The notes beneath the pieces were generated by a model. It saw nothing but the letters and a program-made list of their open reading frames with translations, was not told the DNA's origin and did not search any database. A stretch of 20,942 bases of DNA from positions 1 to 20,942 of the forward strand of contig JAEWKC010000014.1 of assembly GCA_023386235.1 (NCBI GenBank). The letters are read 5' to 3'. Position 1 is the stretch's first letter. Each line of letters begins with the position of its first letter. This document shows, one piece after another, positions 1-6,819 of this stretch. Position numbers and translations under genes: made by a program. Origin of the DNA: Bacteroidota bacterium (GTDB lineage Bacteria; Bacteroidota; Bacteroidia; Chitinophagales; Chitinophagaceae).

Positions 1-124
1 CACTTGCCCATGGGCTGCGGGCAACAAGACGCTTAACAAAATTTGGCTCCGAAAAAAATGCTCCTATTTTTTCTAAAACAAGTTTTGAAAAAATTCGCAT
101 TTTTTTCGGAACTTCGTCAAGCGC
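1..124 (+). repeat. Structured 252-bp repeat, copy 1 (right half only; cut by window edge)
   Basis: These bases match, with few differences, 1086-1209 and 2415-2538, which are the second halves of the complete 252-bp repeat. The copy contains the perfect 13-bp inverted pair CCGAAAAAAATGC / GCATTTTTTTCGG and ends with GTCAAGCGC. After position 124 it still agrees with copy 2 for three bases and then diverges. The stretch GTCAAGCGCCACTGTT (116-131) is the exact reverse complement of the 16 bases at 1041-1056 in copy 2, which supports the view that the whole unit is a fold-back structure. The next gene starts 28 bp downstream. The left half lies outside the window. Confidence 0.9.
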
Positions 125-152
125 CACTGTTATCGGTAATCTCATAAAAGCG

Positions 153-776
153 ATGGTAAATAAAATCACATTTTGGAATTTAAGCACACTAATTCTAATT
201 ATAGTAGTGAGTGTTTTTGGAACGTATTTTATAAATTATCCAATGAGATTTGACCTTTCGGAAACTATAAAAGATATTGAATGGAAAAATTTACTTCTCT
301 TATTTTTTGGAATGATTATTCTTTCGTTAATTTTCGCAATGTTTCCATTTAAAAACTTGAGTTTTGGAAATAAATTTCAAAAAATTCTTTTGTTTTTTAG
401 TGTTTTAATTTTGCTTTATGCTGTTTACTTTACAACTACAACTTTTCTAAAAAATAAAACTGAATTGCAAAAAATTGAAAAAGAATATATTGAACAGGCA
501 CAAAAAGATATAAAAAATGATAAAGTAAACTTCAAATATGCAGGAGGTTTAACTTTACCCGAATTTGACCAAAAAACTTACGAAAAAATTGACAGTATAA
601 GAGAAAATTATGGAATTACTTATAATAATACAGGTTGTATAGTTGATTTCAAAGAAATTAAAGCACAAGAAAAATATGAAAATATAGTAAAACCATATCT
701 AGAAAAGCGAAACGGAAAAAATTGGGAAGAAAAAATGAATGCTGAAATTCAAAAAGTAAAAAGAGACTACCGATAA
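153..776 (+). CDS. Hypothetical membrane protein with three N-terminal helices and a soluble C-terminal tail
   Basis: I do not recognise this 207-residue protein. It has three strongly hydrophobic segments (about residues 7-27, 46-64 and 76-97), followed by a charged, Lys/Glu-rich soluble part (about 98-207) that probably forms helices. There is no signal-peptidase site, so it should sit in the inner membrane with a cytoplasmic or periplasmic tail. The gene lies between the end of repeat copy 1 and the AAC-to-GTT inverted repeat that begins at its own stop codon, so it looks like the cargo of a cassette. It is much richer in A and T than the housekeeping genes further right, which fits acquired DNA. 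The start at 153 is the first ATG after the repeat; I see no clear ribosome binding site. That it is a real gene rests on its length, its membrane pattern and its position. Confidence 0.75.
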   Translation: MVNKITFWNLSTLILIIVVSVFGTYFINYPMRFDLSETIKDIEWKNLLLLFFGMIILSLIFAMFPFKNLSFGNKFQKILLFFSVLILLYAVYFTTTTFLKNKTELQKIEKEYIEQAQKDIKNDKVNFKYAGGLTLPEFDQKTYEKIDSIRENYGITYNNTGCIVDFKEIKAQEKYENIVKPYLEKRNGKNWEEKMNAEIQKVKRDYR

Positions 777-962
777 CACGGGTTTTGCAAGATGCGGGGT
801 TGAAGGAAATTTCAGAGAAATTCCAGAAAATACCCGCAAAAAACTTTTCCATTTTTTAGTTTTTTCGTAATTTTAAAAAATGGAAAAAGTTTTTGCTAGC
901 GTTTCGTCCTCCTCTCCACTTCCGGCTGCAGTAGCCCGCACCTCGCAAAGCCCTTTTCCGTT
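775..962 (+). repeat. Imperfect inverted repeat after the gene, AAC-to-GTT ends (attC-like)
   Basis: The structure starts inside the stop codon of the preceding gene (AAC at 775-777) and ends with GTT at 960-962. The outer arms are GGGTTTTGCAAGATGCGGG (780-798) and CCCGCACCTCGCAAAGCCC (935-953), which pair at about 15 of 19 positions. An inner pair, 836-857 with 875-896, is nearly perfect over 22 bp and AT-rich. The AAC...GTT ends, the imperfect outer arms and the position just after a stop codon resemble the recombination sites (attC) that end integron cassettes. The standard attC core motifs RYYYAAC and GTTRRRY are not cleanly present, so the resemblance is only structural. A long terminator-like or MITE-like element is the alternative. 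Confidence 0.6.
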
Positions 963-1209
963 GACACGCAACCCACGCTCGCAAGCTTCTTCGTTTGGCT
1001 TTATAAGCCAAACTCCCGAGTCTTTCTCCCAAAGCGTGTCAACAGTGGCGCTTGACCAAATTTTATCCTCCCCATCGTCTTGCCGCACTTGCCCATGGGC
1101 TGCGTGCAACAAGACGCTTAACAAAATTTGGCTCCGAAACAAATACTCCTATTTTTTCTAAAACAAGTTTTGAAAAAATTCGCATTTTTTTCGGAACTTC
1201 GTCAAGCGC
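958..1209 (+). repeat. Structured 252-bp repeat, copy 2 (complete)
   Basis: This copy aligns without gaps to 2287-2538, with about 11 differences by eye (roughly 96% identity). It contains nested inverted pairs: GTTGACACGC (960-969) with GCGTGTCAAC (1034-1043); TTTGGCTT (994-1001) with AAGCCAAA (1005-1012); GGCGCTTGAC (1047-1056) with GTCAAGCGCC (1201-1210); CCAAATTTT (1056-1064) with AAAATTTGG (1123-1131); and GTCTTG (1077-1082) with CAAGAC (1110-1115) around the palindrome GCCCATGGGC (1091-1100). Together with 775-957 it fills the 475-bp gap between two genes. Open frames across it exist on both strands, but I take them as by-products of the fold-back structure. No promoter of the TAnnTTTG type is visible in it. 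Confidence 0.92.
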
Positions 1210-1251
1210 CACCGTTACCTGCAAGCGTAGCGGACGACACAAACACTGACA

Positions 1252-2139
1252 ATGAAGAAGAGAATAATAATCGGAACAACAATTTTGGCAATAACAACAA
1301 CTGCATTTACAATGGGACTTTTTGACAAATTATTCGGCAAGACAAATCCTCAACAACCGACAACAACTTCTGCTACAAAAGCAGGACACCAAGAGGAATG
1401 GGAGTTTTATTTCAGCAACGTAAACGACAAGTTAGGTTCACTCTTTGTTGACCTTGGACTTTATAAAGTTGCACCAATCGCAGACAAACCGAATGTTGTT
1501 TGGGTCTCTATCAAAATGAATAACCCAAGAGAGGACGGACTTTCATCACAAGAAGAAAGCGGACTGCTGGGCGACATTGAAGATGCTTTGGTTGACAAAA
1601 TTGTTTCTAAGCATAACGTTATCTACGTTGGACGACTTACATCGGCAGGCGACAGAGATTTGTATTTTTATTTTGGCGACACCACACTTTACGACAAGAC
1701 AATTTCTGATGTTATGATTGCTTATCCAAAGTATCAATTTGACTTCGGTTCAAAAGAAGACAAAGAATGGAGCGGGTATTTTGATTTTCTTTATCCGACA
1801 CCAAAACAATACCAAAACATACAAAACAGACGTGTAGTTGAGCAATTAGAACAAGGCGGAGACAAATTGACAAAATCAAGAGAAGTTTTTCATTGGATTT
1901 ATTTCAAGTCTGAAAGAGACAGAGGGAGCTTTTTAGAAAGAATTAAAAGCGATAATTTCTCAATTGTAAATAAAGGAGTTGATAAATCTCTGGGTGAGTT
2001 TGCTTACCAGCTTCAAATAAAACGAGTTGACAAAGTTGACCTAAATAGCGTAAACGACTATGTAATACATTTATGGCAGCTTGCTAATGAAACAAACGGA
2101 GATTATGACGGTTGGGAAACATCAATTGAAAAAGACTAA
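1252..2139 (+). CDS. DUF695 + RraB-like (RNase E regulator B superfamily) two-domain protein
   Basis: The 295-residue protein appears to join two known domains. Residues about 45-165 have the DUF695 style (a WEFYFSNV opening, an ending with VGRLTSAGDRDLYFYFGD). Residues about 190-290 look like the RraB superfamily, with a VFHWIYF core strand and a near-terminal YDGWETSIE segment typical of that fold. E. coli RraB inhibits RNase E; for this distant relative I infer no more than a regulatory or protein-binding role. Two starts are possible. The ATG at 1252 adds a mildly hydrophobic 20-residue leader, while the ATG at 1312 gives the MGLFDKLFG opening common in cytoplasmic proteins of this group, and may be the true start. 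Neither has a clear ribosome binding site. The gene sits alone between two structured repeats and therefore looks like cassette cargo. Confidence 0.8.
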   Translation: MKKRIIIGTTILAITTTAFTMGLFDKLFGKTNPQQPTTTSATKAGHQEEWEFYFSNVNDKLGSLFVDLGLYKVAPIADKPNVVWVSIKMNNPREDGLSSQEESGLLGDIEDALVDKIVSKHNVIYVGRLTSAGDRDLYFYFGDTTLYDKTISDVMIAYPKYQFDFGSKEDKEWSGYFDFLYPTPKQYQNIQNRRVVEQLEQGGDKLTKSREVFHWIYFKSERDRGSFLERIKSDNFSIVNKGVDKSLGEFAYQLQIKRVDKVDLNSVNDYVIHLWQLANETNGDYDGWETSIEKD

Positions 2140-2168
2140 CTATGACGACCGACAGAACGCCAGCAGGT

Positions 2169-2291
2169 AACAGCGGCTTACCGCAAGTGGGGGTGACGCG
2201 GTAACTTGTAGCTTTCACCTTTTATTTTACATTTGTTGTATCCGACAGTTGGTCGTTCCAAAACCCCACCTGCGGTAAGCCGCAAACCGTT
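2169..2291 (+). repeat. Imperfect inverted repeat after the gene, AAC-to-GTT ends (attC-like)
   Basis: The arms GCGGCTTACCGCAAGTGGGG (2173-2192) and CCCCACCTGCGGTAAGCCGC (2264-2283) pair at 19 of 20 positions. The element begins with AAC (2169-2171) and ends with GTT (2289-2291), exactly where repeat copy 3 begins. The right side carries extra unpaired bases (AAACC) between arm and GTT, an asymmetry reminiscent of attC sites. The sequence is unrelated to the element at 775-962, but the placement (29 bp after a stop codon, directly before a 252-bp repeat) is the same. A recombination site is inferred, not shown. Confidence 0.65.
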
Positions 2292-2538
2292 GACACGCAA
2301 CCCACGCTCGCAAGCCTCTTCGTTTGGCTTATAAAGCCTAACTCCCGAGTCTTTCTCCCAATGCGTGTCAACAGTGGCGCTTGACCAAATTTTATCTTGC
2401 CCGTCGTCTTGCCGCACTTGCCCATGGGCTGCGTGCAACAAGACGCTTAACAAAATTTGGCTCCGAAAAAAATGCTCCTATTTTTTCTAAAACAAGTTTT
2501 GAAAAAATTCGCATTTTTTTCGGAACTTCGTCAAGCGC
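2287..2538 (+). repeat. Structured 252-bp repeat, copy 3 (complete)
   Basis: This copy has the same length and the same nested pairs as copy 2, offset by 1329 bp. Its perfect 13-bp pair is at 2463-2475 with 2511-2523. The terminal arm begins AACAGTGGCGCTTGAC at 2370. The right-hand arm agrees with the other copies only as far as GTCAAGCGC (ending 2538), after which the sequence is unique; a GTT occurs at 2545-2547. With 2169-2291 it accounts for the 436-bp gap between the DUF695 gene and the Crp/Fnr gene, whose start is 37 bp downstream. Confidence 0.92.
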
Positions 2539-2575
2539 AGATCGGTTGTACGCAATATTTTTACCACCATTAATA

Positions 2576-3145
2576 ATGGAAAGTCTCATCCTAAATATTG
2601 AAAAAGTAATTACAATTTCCAATCAATTGAGAGATAGAATTATCTCTATTTCACAACCCGAAACTATAAGAAAAGGTAAATTTATTCATCGCCCATGTAA
2701 AGTGTGTAATAAAACCTATTTCATCATATCCGGATTGGTTCGGATATACTATGAAAAAGACGAAAAGGAAATTACGGACAATTTCGCTGCGGAAAACGAA
2801 TGGATTACTTCTATTTATAGTTTTATGCAGAACGTTCCTGACAATTGCTATATCCAAACTTTAGAAGATTCCGAGCTTATCGCCATCAATATCTTTGATC
2901 TGGAAAAATGTTTTATTGATTTTCCCGAAATGGAAAGATTTGGAAGAATACTGATTTCGAAATATTTTGTGGAACAGTCTGAGAGAATAATTTCTTTACA
3001 ATTTCACAGCGCAAAAGAAAAATATGATTATTTTTCAAAAAAATCTCCCAATAAATTAGGCAGGGTTCCTTTGGGAATGCTTGCAAGTCATCTCGGGATT
3101 ACACAAGAAACCTTGAGTAGAGTAAGAGCGGAAATTACTTTTTGA
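2576..3145 (+). CDS. Crp/Fnr-family transcriptional regulator
   Basis: The 189-residue protein has the two-part layout of short Bacteroidota Crp/Fnr regulators: a cyclic-nucleotide-binding-like beta barrel (about 15-115) and a C-terminal winged helix, in which LGRVPLGMLASHLGITQETL is the expected helix-turn-helix region. Such proteins bind a two-fold DNA site as dimers and activate or repress nearby genes. The family's Fe-S cysteine cluster is not evident; cysteines at the CKVCNK segment (about residues 39-44) and further on do not match the FNR pattern well, so the signal sensed is unknown. The frame is open upstream to 2381, but that part runs through the repeat; the ATG at 2576 is the natural start and gives the family length. 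A perfect TTGAT-N4-ATCAA palindrome overlaps the stop codon, which suggests that the protein controls the next gene. Confidence 0.9.
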   Translation: MESLILNIEKVITISNQLRDRIISISQPETIRKGKFIHRPCKVCNKTYFIISGLVRIYYEKDEKEITDNFAAENEWITSIYSFMQNVPDNCYIQTLEDSELIAINIFDLEKCFIDFPEMERFGRILISKYFVEQSERIISLQFHSAKEKYDYFSKKSPNKLGRVPLGMLASHLGITQETLSRVRAEITF

Positions 3146-3155
3146 TATACATCAA
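3142..3155 (+). promoter_or_regulatory. Perfect FNR/CRP-type operator, TTGAT-ATAC-ATCAA
   Basis: TTGATATACATCAA matches the classical FNR consensus TTGATNNNNATCAA in all ten defined positions, and the symmetry extends one base further each way (3141-3156). It overlaps the stop codon of the Crp/Fnr gene and lies immediately upstream of the -33 element of the promoter for the DUF998 gene. If transcription starts near 3190, the centre (3148.5) lies at about -41.5, the standard class II activator position. The start site is predicted from the promoter, so that distance is approximate. Confidence 0.65.
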
Positions 3156-3156
3156 A

Positions 3157-3185
3157 TTGACCTACGTAATTTAATAATAATTTTG
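3157..3185 (+). promoter_or_regulatory. Bacteroidota-type promoter for the DUF998 gene
   Basis: TTG (3157-3159) and TAATTTTG (3178-3185) are separated by 18 bp, in agreement with the phylum's -33 TTTG and -7 TAnnTTTG elements. The predicted start of transcription, about 5 bases after the -7 element, leaves a leader of some 10 bases before the ATG at 3201. Confidence 0.6.
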
Positions 3186-3200
3186 TTTCAAAATAATGAA

Positions 3201-3800
3201 ATGAAAAACAGAGAATTTGCACTCGTAGGACTAGCTTCCGCATTCTTACTTTGGACAACTTATTTCATAATGGCAAATATGCGTCCTGAATACAGCTTTA
3301 AATATAAAGCAATAAGTGAATTAGGTTCAATTGATGCCCCAAATTTATGGTTTTGGAATATTCTGGGATATATCATTCCCGGATTTTTAATCGCCATCTT
3401 TTCAGTGGGACTTTTTAAATATTCAGCAGAAGATAAAGACTCAAAAATTCCTTATTATGCTTTAATTTTTAGTGGTTTGTTTATGGCTTTATCTGGAATT
3501 TTTCCTGCTGATATGGAAAACGGGAAAGCAACAACAACTATTATTCATATGATAGGTAGCTTTGGGAGTTATATCTCATTTCTTTTTGCCGCATTTACTT
3601 ATCCCAAAATATGGAAGAAAAATAAAGATTGGCTACCCATCGTAAAACCAACATTGATTTGTACTTGGCTAACTATAATTTTTGGTTCTTGGTATATTTT
3701 CTTTCCAAACATTCCATCTGTTGGGCAAAGAATTGTGTTTCTTCTTTATTTTCTTTGGATTATCATAGCAGCTATAAACTTATACAAAACAAGAAAATAA
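3201..3800 (+). CDS. DUF998-like multi-spanning inner-membrane protein
   Basis: This 199-residue protein is almost entirely hydrophobic, with about six membrane segments (near residues 8-25, 49-71, 87-104, 115-137, 152-168 and 174-192). The order of segments, the MRPEYSFKYKAISELGS loop after helix 1 and the short polar loop containing FPADMENGKA match the DUF998 family, whose biochemical role is unknown. In many Bacteroidota genomes small membrane proteins of this kind sit beside Crp/Fnr regulators. Here the spacing, the FNR-type palindrome and the promoter suggest control by the preceding regulator. The frame is open from TTG at 3183, but the ATG at 3201 fits the predicted transcript and family length better. 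Confidence 0.82.
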   Translation: MKNREFALVGLASAFLLWTTYFIMANMRPEYSFKYKAISELGSIDAPNLWFWNILGYIIPGFLIAIFSVGLFKYSAEDKDSKIPYYALIFSGLFMALSGIFPADMENGKATTTIIHMIGSFGSYISFLFAAFTYPKIWKKNKDWLPIVKPTLICTWLTIIFGSWYIFFPNIPSVGQRIVFLLYFLWIIIAAINLYKTRK

Positions 3801-3808
3801 TAATACCG

Positions 3809-3852
3809 TGTACAACAAATGGTAGCTGTTGCGCATCCCCCTTTGTTGGACA
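3809..3852 (+). repeat. Short imperfect hairpin after the DUF998 gene
   Basis: TGTACAACAAATGG (3809-3822) pairs with CCCTTTGTTGGACA (3839-3852) at about 12 of 14 positions, with a 16-base loop. It begins 8 bp after the stop codon and lacks a T-run, so it is a poor intrinsic terminator. By position it is comparable to the inverted repeats after the two upstream genes and may be an eroded member of the same class, or simply a 3' stem-loop. Confidence 0.4.
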
Positions 3853-3993
3853 AATCTCTTAAATATTCAATCTCTTTAAAATCGTTTTAAGCAAGGTTTT
3901 TGCAATGATTCGGATAAAAATTTATACATATTTTCTGGCACCTTGCAATGAAGATTATCGAAAAATAATTTTAAATTTGAGAAACGATTGAAA

Positions 3994-4148
3994 ATGAGCC
4001 CTGAACTACAAATACAAAATAAAAAATTAGAGTTGATTCAATGGCTTTCAACAATTGAAGATCTAAACTTTCTTAAAAAATTTCCAACTTAACTTCTCGT
4101 GAAAAGAAAAAATATTGGCACCTATTTAAAAAACTAAAACCCGGGAAA
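3994..4148 (+). pseudogene. Frameshifted fragment resembling a small antitoxin (addiction-module) protein
   Basis: An ATG at 3994 opens a 32-codon frame (MSPELQIQNKKLELIQWLST..., stop at 4090-4092) with the helical, Leu/Ile/Glu-rich look of the short antitoxins frequent in Bacteroidota. After the run of six A at 4075-4080 the -1 frame continues the same style (NLTSREKKKYWHLFKKL) as far as 4148, where it runs in frame into the ATG of the next gene. One missing or extra A would join the two halves. I read this as a decayed antitoxin-like gene of which no intact toxin partner is seen. It is too small for a firm identification, and a sequencing error in the A-run could cause the break. The remaining sequence from 3853 to 3993 shows nothing I can identify. 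Confidence 0.35.
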
Positions 4149-4682
4149 ATGAAAAAAATTTATTTAATGCTGCTTTCTATACTATTTGCTTTTAATGCCG
4201 CAAACGCTCAACAACAATGGAGCCTGAGGACAAATGCAGGAATAGCAAGCGGTTCCGGCATTGTTGATGGATATTATTTTTCTTTTGACTTAGGAATTCC
4301 TTTAATAAAATCATTGGAAATTTCTCCTGCTTTTAGCAATGCTTCCATGCTTCCAAACAAATTTATTTATAATGAATGGAATACAACTACAGGTGTCTCT
4401 TCTGTTGTAGAAACGCATGTGCCAAAAAAAGAACAGGAATATGGTGAGAATCTAAGTTCAATAAGTTTATTGCTGCTCTTCAAACCTTTTGAGTTAATGA
4501 AAAAGGAAAATTTAAGAAAACACGAATTGCTTATCGGAAGCGGCATTTCATATAATAGTTACACAATGATTAGTTCTCGATATGATATTATTGGAGATGA
4601 TTATACAATAACTAATTTTAGTGCGAAATCCAACAGATCTTTTGAGCCTTATTATCTGAAATTGAATTATAATTATTTTTAA
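4149..4682 (+). CDS. Small secreted, probable outer-membrane beta-barrel protein, possibly truncated
   Basis: The 177-residue product starts with a clear signal peptide (two lysines, a hydrophobic core and AANA before QQQWSL, cleavage about residue 20). The mature part alternates polar and hydrophobic residues, with glycine-rich turns and strands such as GYYFSFDLGIP and EPYYLKLNYNYF. It ends in an aromatic residue, as outer-membrane barrels do. The length is short for the eight-stranded barrels of this type (often 200 or more residues), so the C-terminus may be lost. The frame is open upstream to the antitoxin-like fragment, but the signal peptide fixes the start at 4149. The gene converges on the large minus-strand operon with 100 bp between. 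Its specific function is unknown. Confidence 0.65.
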   Translation: MKKIYLMLLSILFAFNAANAQQQWSLRTNAGIASGSGIVDGYYFSFDLGIPLIKSLEISPAFSNASMLPNKFIYNEWNTTTGVSSVVETHVPKKEQEYGENLSSISLLLLFKPFELMKKENLRKHELLIGSGISYNSYTMISSRYDIIGDDYTITNFSAKSNRSFEPYYLKLNYNYF

Positions 4683-4782
4683 TCTCCTCCCCTATTTTGT
4701 AGCATCCTATAATGGAGAAACGCGGCTATTTTTACATTTGAAAAATGATGTACAGAAATGAACGAAGAAATTTAGGGGTGAT

Positions 4783-6213
4783 TTATTTCTTCCCGAATAA
4801 ATCACGAAATATACTGGATTCTCCGGTTTTTTTGTTAGGTTCTGTTCTCTTGTGCTCCTCTGATAACAAAGCAGTGAGCTTTTGAATTTCGGAAGTAAGA
4901 TTTTTCATCTCTACGTTTTCTTTCTGGTTGGTTTTTTGTTCATTTTCGTAACGAATCAGTTCCAGCTCATGGTCTATCAGTTTTTGAATTTCCTGTATTT
5001 TAGCCTGCGTAAAAATCTTTAAGTTATCCAATGATTCGTCCAGCGTAGTATTCACCTTACCCACAGAGTTATATATCATTTGCCTGCTAAAGTCCAGCGA
5101 ATTGTAATGTTGCTGTAGAAAATCTATTAACTGCTGATTGTGCTGAAAAGTTTGTACAATATGTTCTCCAAGCGCGTTGAAATTATCAGTGCGGGCAATC
5201 ATTTCGTTTATCCTGGTGGTGTATTCCCGCGATTGCTGCAACATATAATTAACCGTATCGAGGTATTTGCCAAACTCTGAAAATCTTTCGGTAGTAAACT
5301 GCAGTTCCTGCAATACCATTACATTCGCCTTGGCAAATTGTACATTATCAGTTCCTTCTATTTTAGATAAAATTTCACTCTGTATATTCAACGCGTCAAA
5401 ATTCTTTGTGATAAGTGTATGCAATGTTTGCATATTTCTTTCAAAATCAGCATTGAGTGTTTTTAGATTTTTTTGAACGGCTACAAAAGAAGTATTTAAA
5501 TTATGATTGAGATAAGGAAATAAATCATGCAATAAAAAATTATAAAAATCAGATTTGGCATTTTCATGCTCAAAAGCAGCTTTTGTAAATTTTACATACA
5601 ACAGTAACGAAAATAAAATACCTGAGAAGATTGCAAACAGCGCGATGGACACGGCAGTAAACAACAACCGGGAAATTGCATAACCATTGTCAATAAAAAA
5701 AGCCATGAAAATAGCAAATACCAACGCCAGCAGTCCTACAAAAACCGGTAATAGCGTATCTCTCAAAGCATCGTTTTTAGTGGCTTTGGAGTTCCTTTCC
5801 ACCACATCTTTAAATACTTCGTAGTCCGACGCGTAGCCCCGGTTTTTAAACAGGTAAATATTGATGGTATTGATTATTTTTGATACGTTATAGTTCAGGT
5901 TATTTTTTTGTACAATCAGCTCAAGCGTGTTTAAATTTTTATACAGATTGTTATCAAAGGTTTGTGGTTGCTTTTTTTGATAATAATCCTTAGGATGCTC
6001 CATATAGTATACGCCTAAATCAACCAGGTAACTTTTAGCATCGCCCAGCAAATCATTGTCAGACAGGTAATAGCTTTTAATATCCAAGTCATATACACGG
6101 GTAAACATGCTTTGATAGTGCGCTATCTTTTTCTTTACGGAAGAATATATTTTTAATTGTATAAGTATGCATACAATTACAATGATCCATCCTATAATTT
6201 CTACATTATTCAT
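4783..6213 (-). CDS. Membrane protein with ExbB/TolQ/MotA/ZorA-like topology and long coiled-coil tail (last gene of the operon)
   Basis: The 476-residue protein has one helix at the N-terminus (about 5-22), a ~130-residue polar section, a pair of helices (about 154-174 and 183-208) and a long cytoplasmic tail (about 210-476) rich in Glu, Lys, Gln and Leu that should form coiled coils. One helix, a large loop and a helical pair is the layout of the proton-channel subunits ExbB, TolQ and MotA, and the extended tail recalls ZorA of the Zorya defence system. Segments such as LPVFVGLLALVFAIF and FTAVSIALFAIFSGI are compatible with the family's second and third helices. This is inference from topology; I see no decisive motif. 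The start codon overlaps the end of the upstream gene by 8 bp, so the two are translationally linked. Confidence 0.8.
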   Translation of the reverse strand: MNNVEIIGWIIVIVCILIQLKIYSSVKKKIAHYQSMFTRVYDLDIKSYYLSDNDLLGDAKSYLVDLGVYYMEHPKDYYQKKQPQTFDNNLYKNLNTLELIVQKNNLNYNVSKIINTINIYLFKNRGYASDYEVFKDVVERNSKATKNDALRDTLLPVFVGLLALVFAIFMAFFIDNGYAISRLLFTAVSIALFAIFSGILFSLLLYVKFTKAAFEHENAKSDFYNFLLHDLFPYLNHNLNTSFVAVQKNLKTLNADFERNMQTLHTLITKNFDALNIQSEILSKIEGTDNVQFAKANVMVLQELQFTTERFSEFGKYLDTVNYMLQQSREYTTRINEMIARTDNFNALGEHIVQTFQHNQQLIDFLQQHYNSLDFSRQMIYNSVGKVNTTLDESLDNLKIFTQAKIQEIQKLIDHELELIRYENEQKTNQKENVEMKNLTSEIQKLTALLSEEHKRTEPNKKTGESSIFRDLFGKK

Positions 6214-6808
6214 ATCGTACTATCGCCTTACTTTTTATTACCCATTTATTATCCTCCAAAGCTAATGTGCCCGGTGTTTCTGTAATGATATGGATGGTTT
6301 CCATATCAGGAAAATTTTGTTCTATGCAGCCGGGCTTCAGGTACATTTCGCTGCGGCGTATAATTTCCGACACATTTGCGCCCGCGGTGTGTACTGCGTA
6401 TGTAGCAGTATTGCTGCCATAGTCAATGCTTACTTCATACACTGTTCCCTGCACTTCTGTAGTCTGCAATTCTACAGGAAAACTATTATCTATAGGTTTT
6501 ACAAAATATATTTTTTCAGGTTGCACTTCTTTTAATTCTTTTTTTGTTTTAGCATAATTTTCCAGAGCTGTTTTCTTTTTCAGCTCATCTTTCAGCTGAT
6601 TGATTTCTTCGGATAACTTCTTATGCGCTTTCTGTTTTTCTTTAAGAGAGTTTTGAAGAATATCTATTTTTTCATGAATCCCTTCGTTCTTATTATTGAT
6701 ATCCTCTATTTTCTTGTTCATTCTCTCCACTTGCTTTTTTCCCTCTACATACAGATACACCAATGCGGAAACTGTAAGCACTAAAATTATGATTATCGCT
6801 ATTGTCAT
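6206..6808 (-). CDS. Single-helix membrane-anchored coiled-coil protein
   Basis: I do not recognise this 200-residue protein. Residues 2-20 form a membrane anchor, residues about 24-95 are a continuous Lys/Glu-rich coiled coil, and residues about 98-200 look like a small folded domain with beta strands (GTVYEVSIDYGS, TIHIITETPGTLAL, KWVIKSKAIVRYE). It lies 11 bp after the actin-like gene and overlaps the ExbB-like gene. By position and single-anchor design it could be the ExbD/TolR-like or ZorB-like partner of that protein. However, the charged residue those partners carry inside the helix is absent, so a scaffold or filament-tether role is at least as likely. Confidence 0.78.
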   Translation of the reverse strand: MTIAIIIILVLTVSALVYLYVEGKKQVERMNKKIEDINNKNEGIHEKIDILQNSLKEKQKAHKKLSEEINQLKDELKKKTALENYAKTKKELKEVQPEKIYFVKPIDNSFPVELQTTEVQGTVYEVSIDYGSNTATYAVHTAGANVSEIIRRSEMYLKPGCIEQNFPDMETIHIITETPGTLALEDNKWVIKSKAIVRYE

Positions 6809-6819
6809 ACAGTTATAGT

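Noticed and set aside
873..1249. Open frames on both strands across repeat copy 2 (and the like at 2178-2453 and 2392-2622)
   Set aside because: They lie wholly within inverted-repeat DNA, recur with the repeat copies, differ in length between copies and resemble no protein; they are by-products of the structured repeat.
1..2547. CRISPR array
   Set aside because: The repeats are 252 bp long, far apart, and separated by genes; there are no short regular spacers and no cas genes.
2381..2575. N-terminal extension of the Crp/Fnr protein from ATG 2381
   Set aside because: The extra 65 residues are translated repeat sequence and are foreign to the family; ATG 2576 gives normal length.
4779..4802. 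Inverted repeat GATTTATT/AATAAATC at the 3' end of the large operon as terminator
   Set aside because: It overlaps the last codons and stop and lacks a GC stem and a T-run; an AT-rich coincidence is likely.
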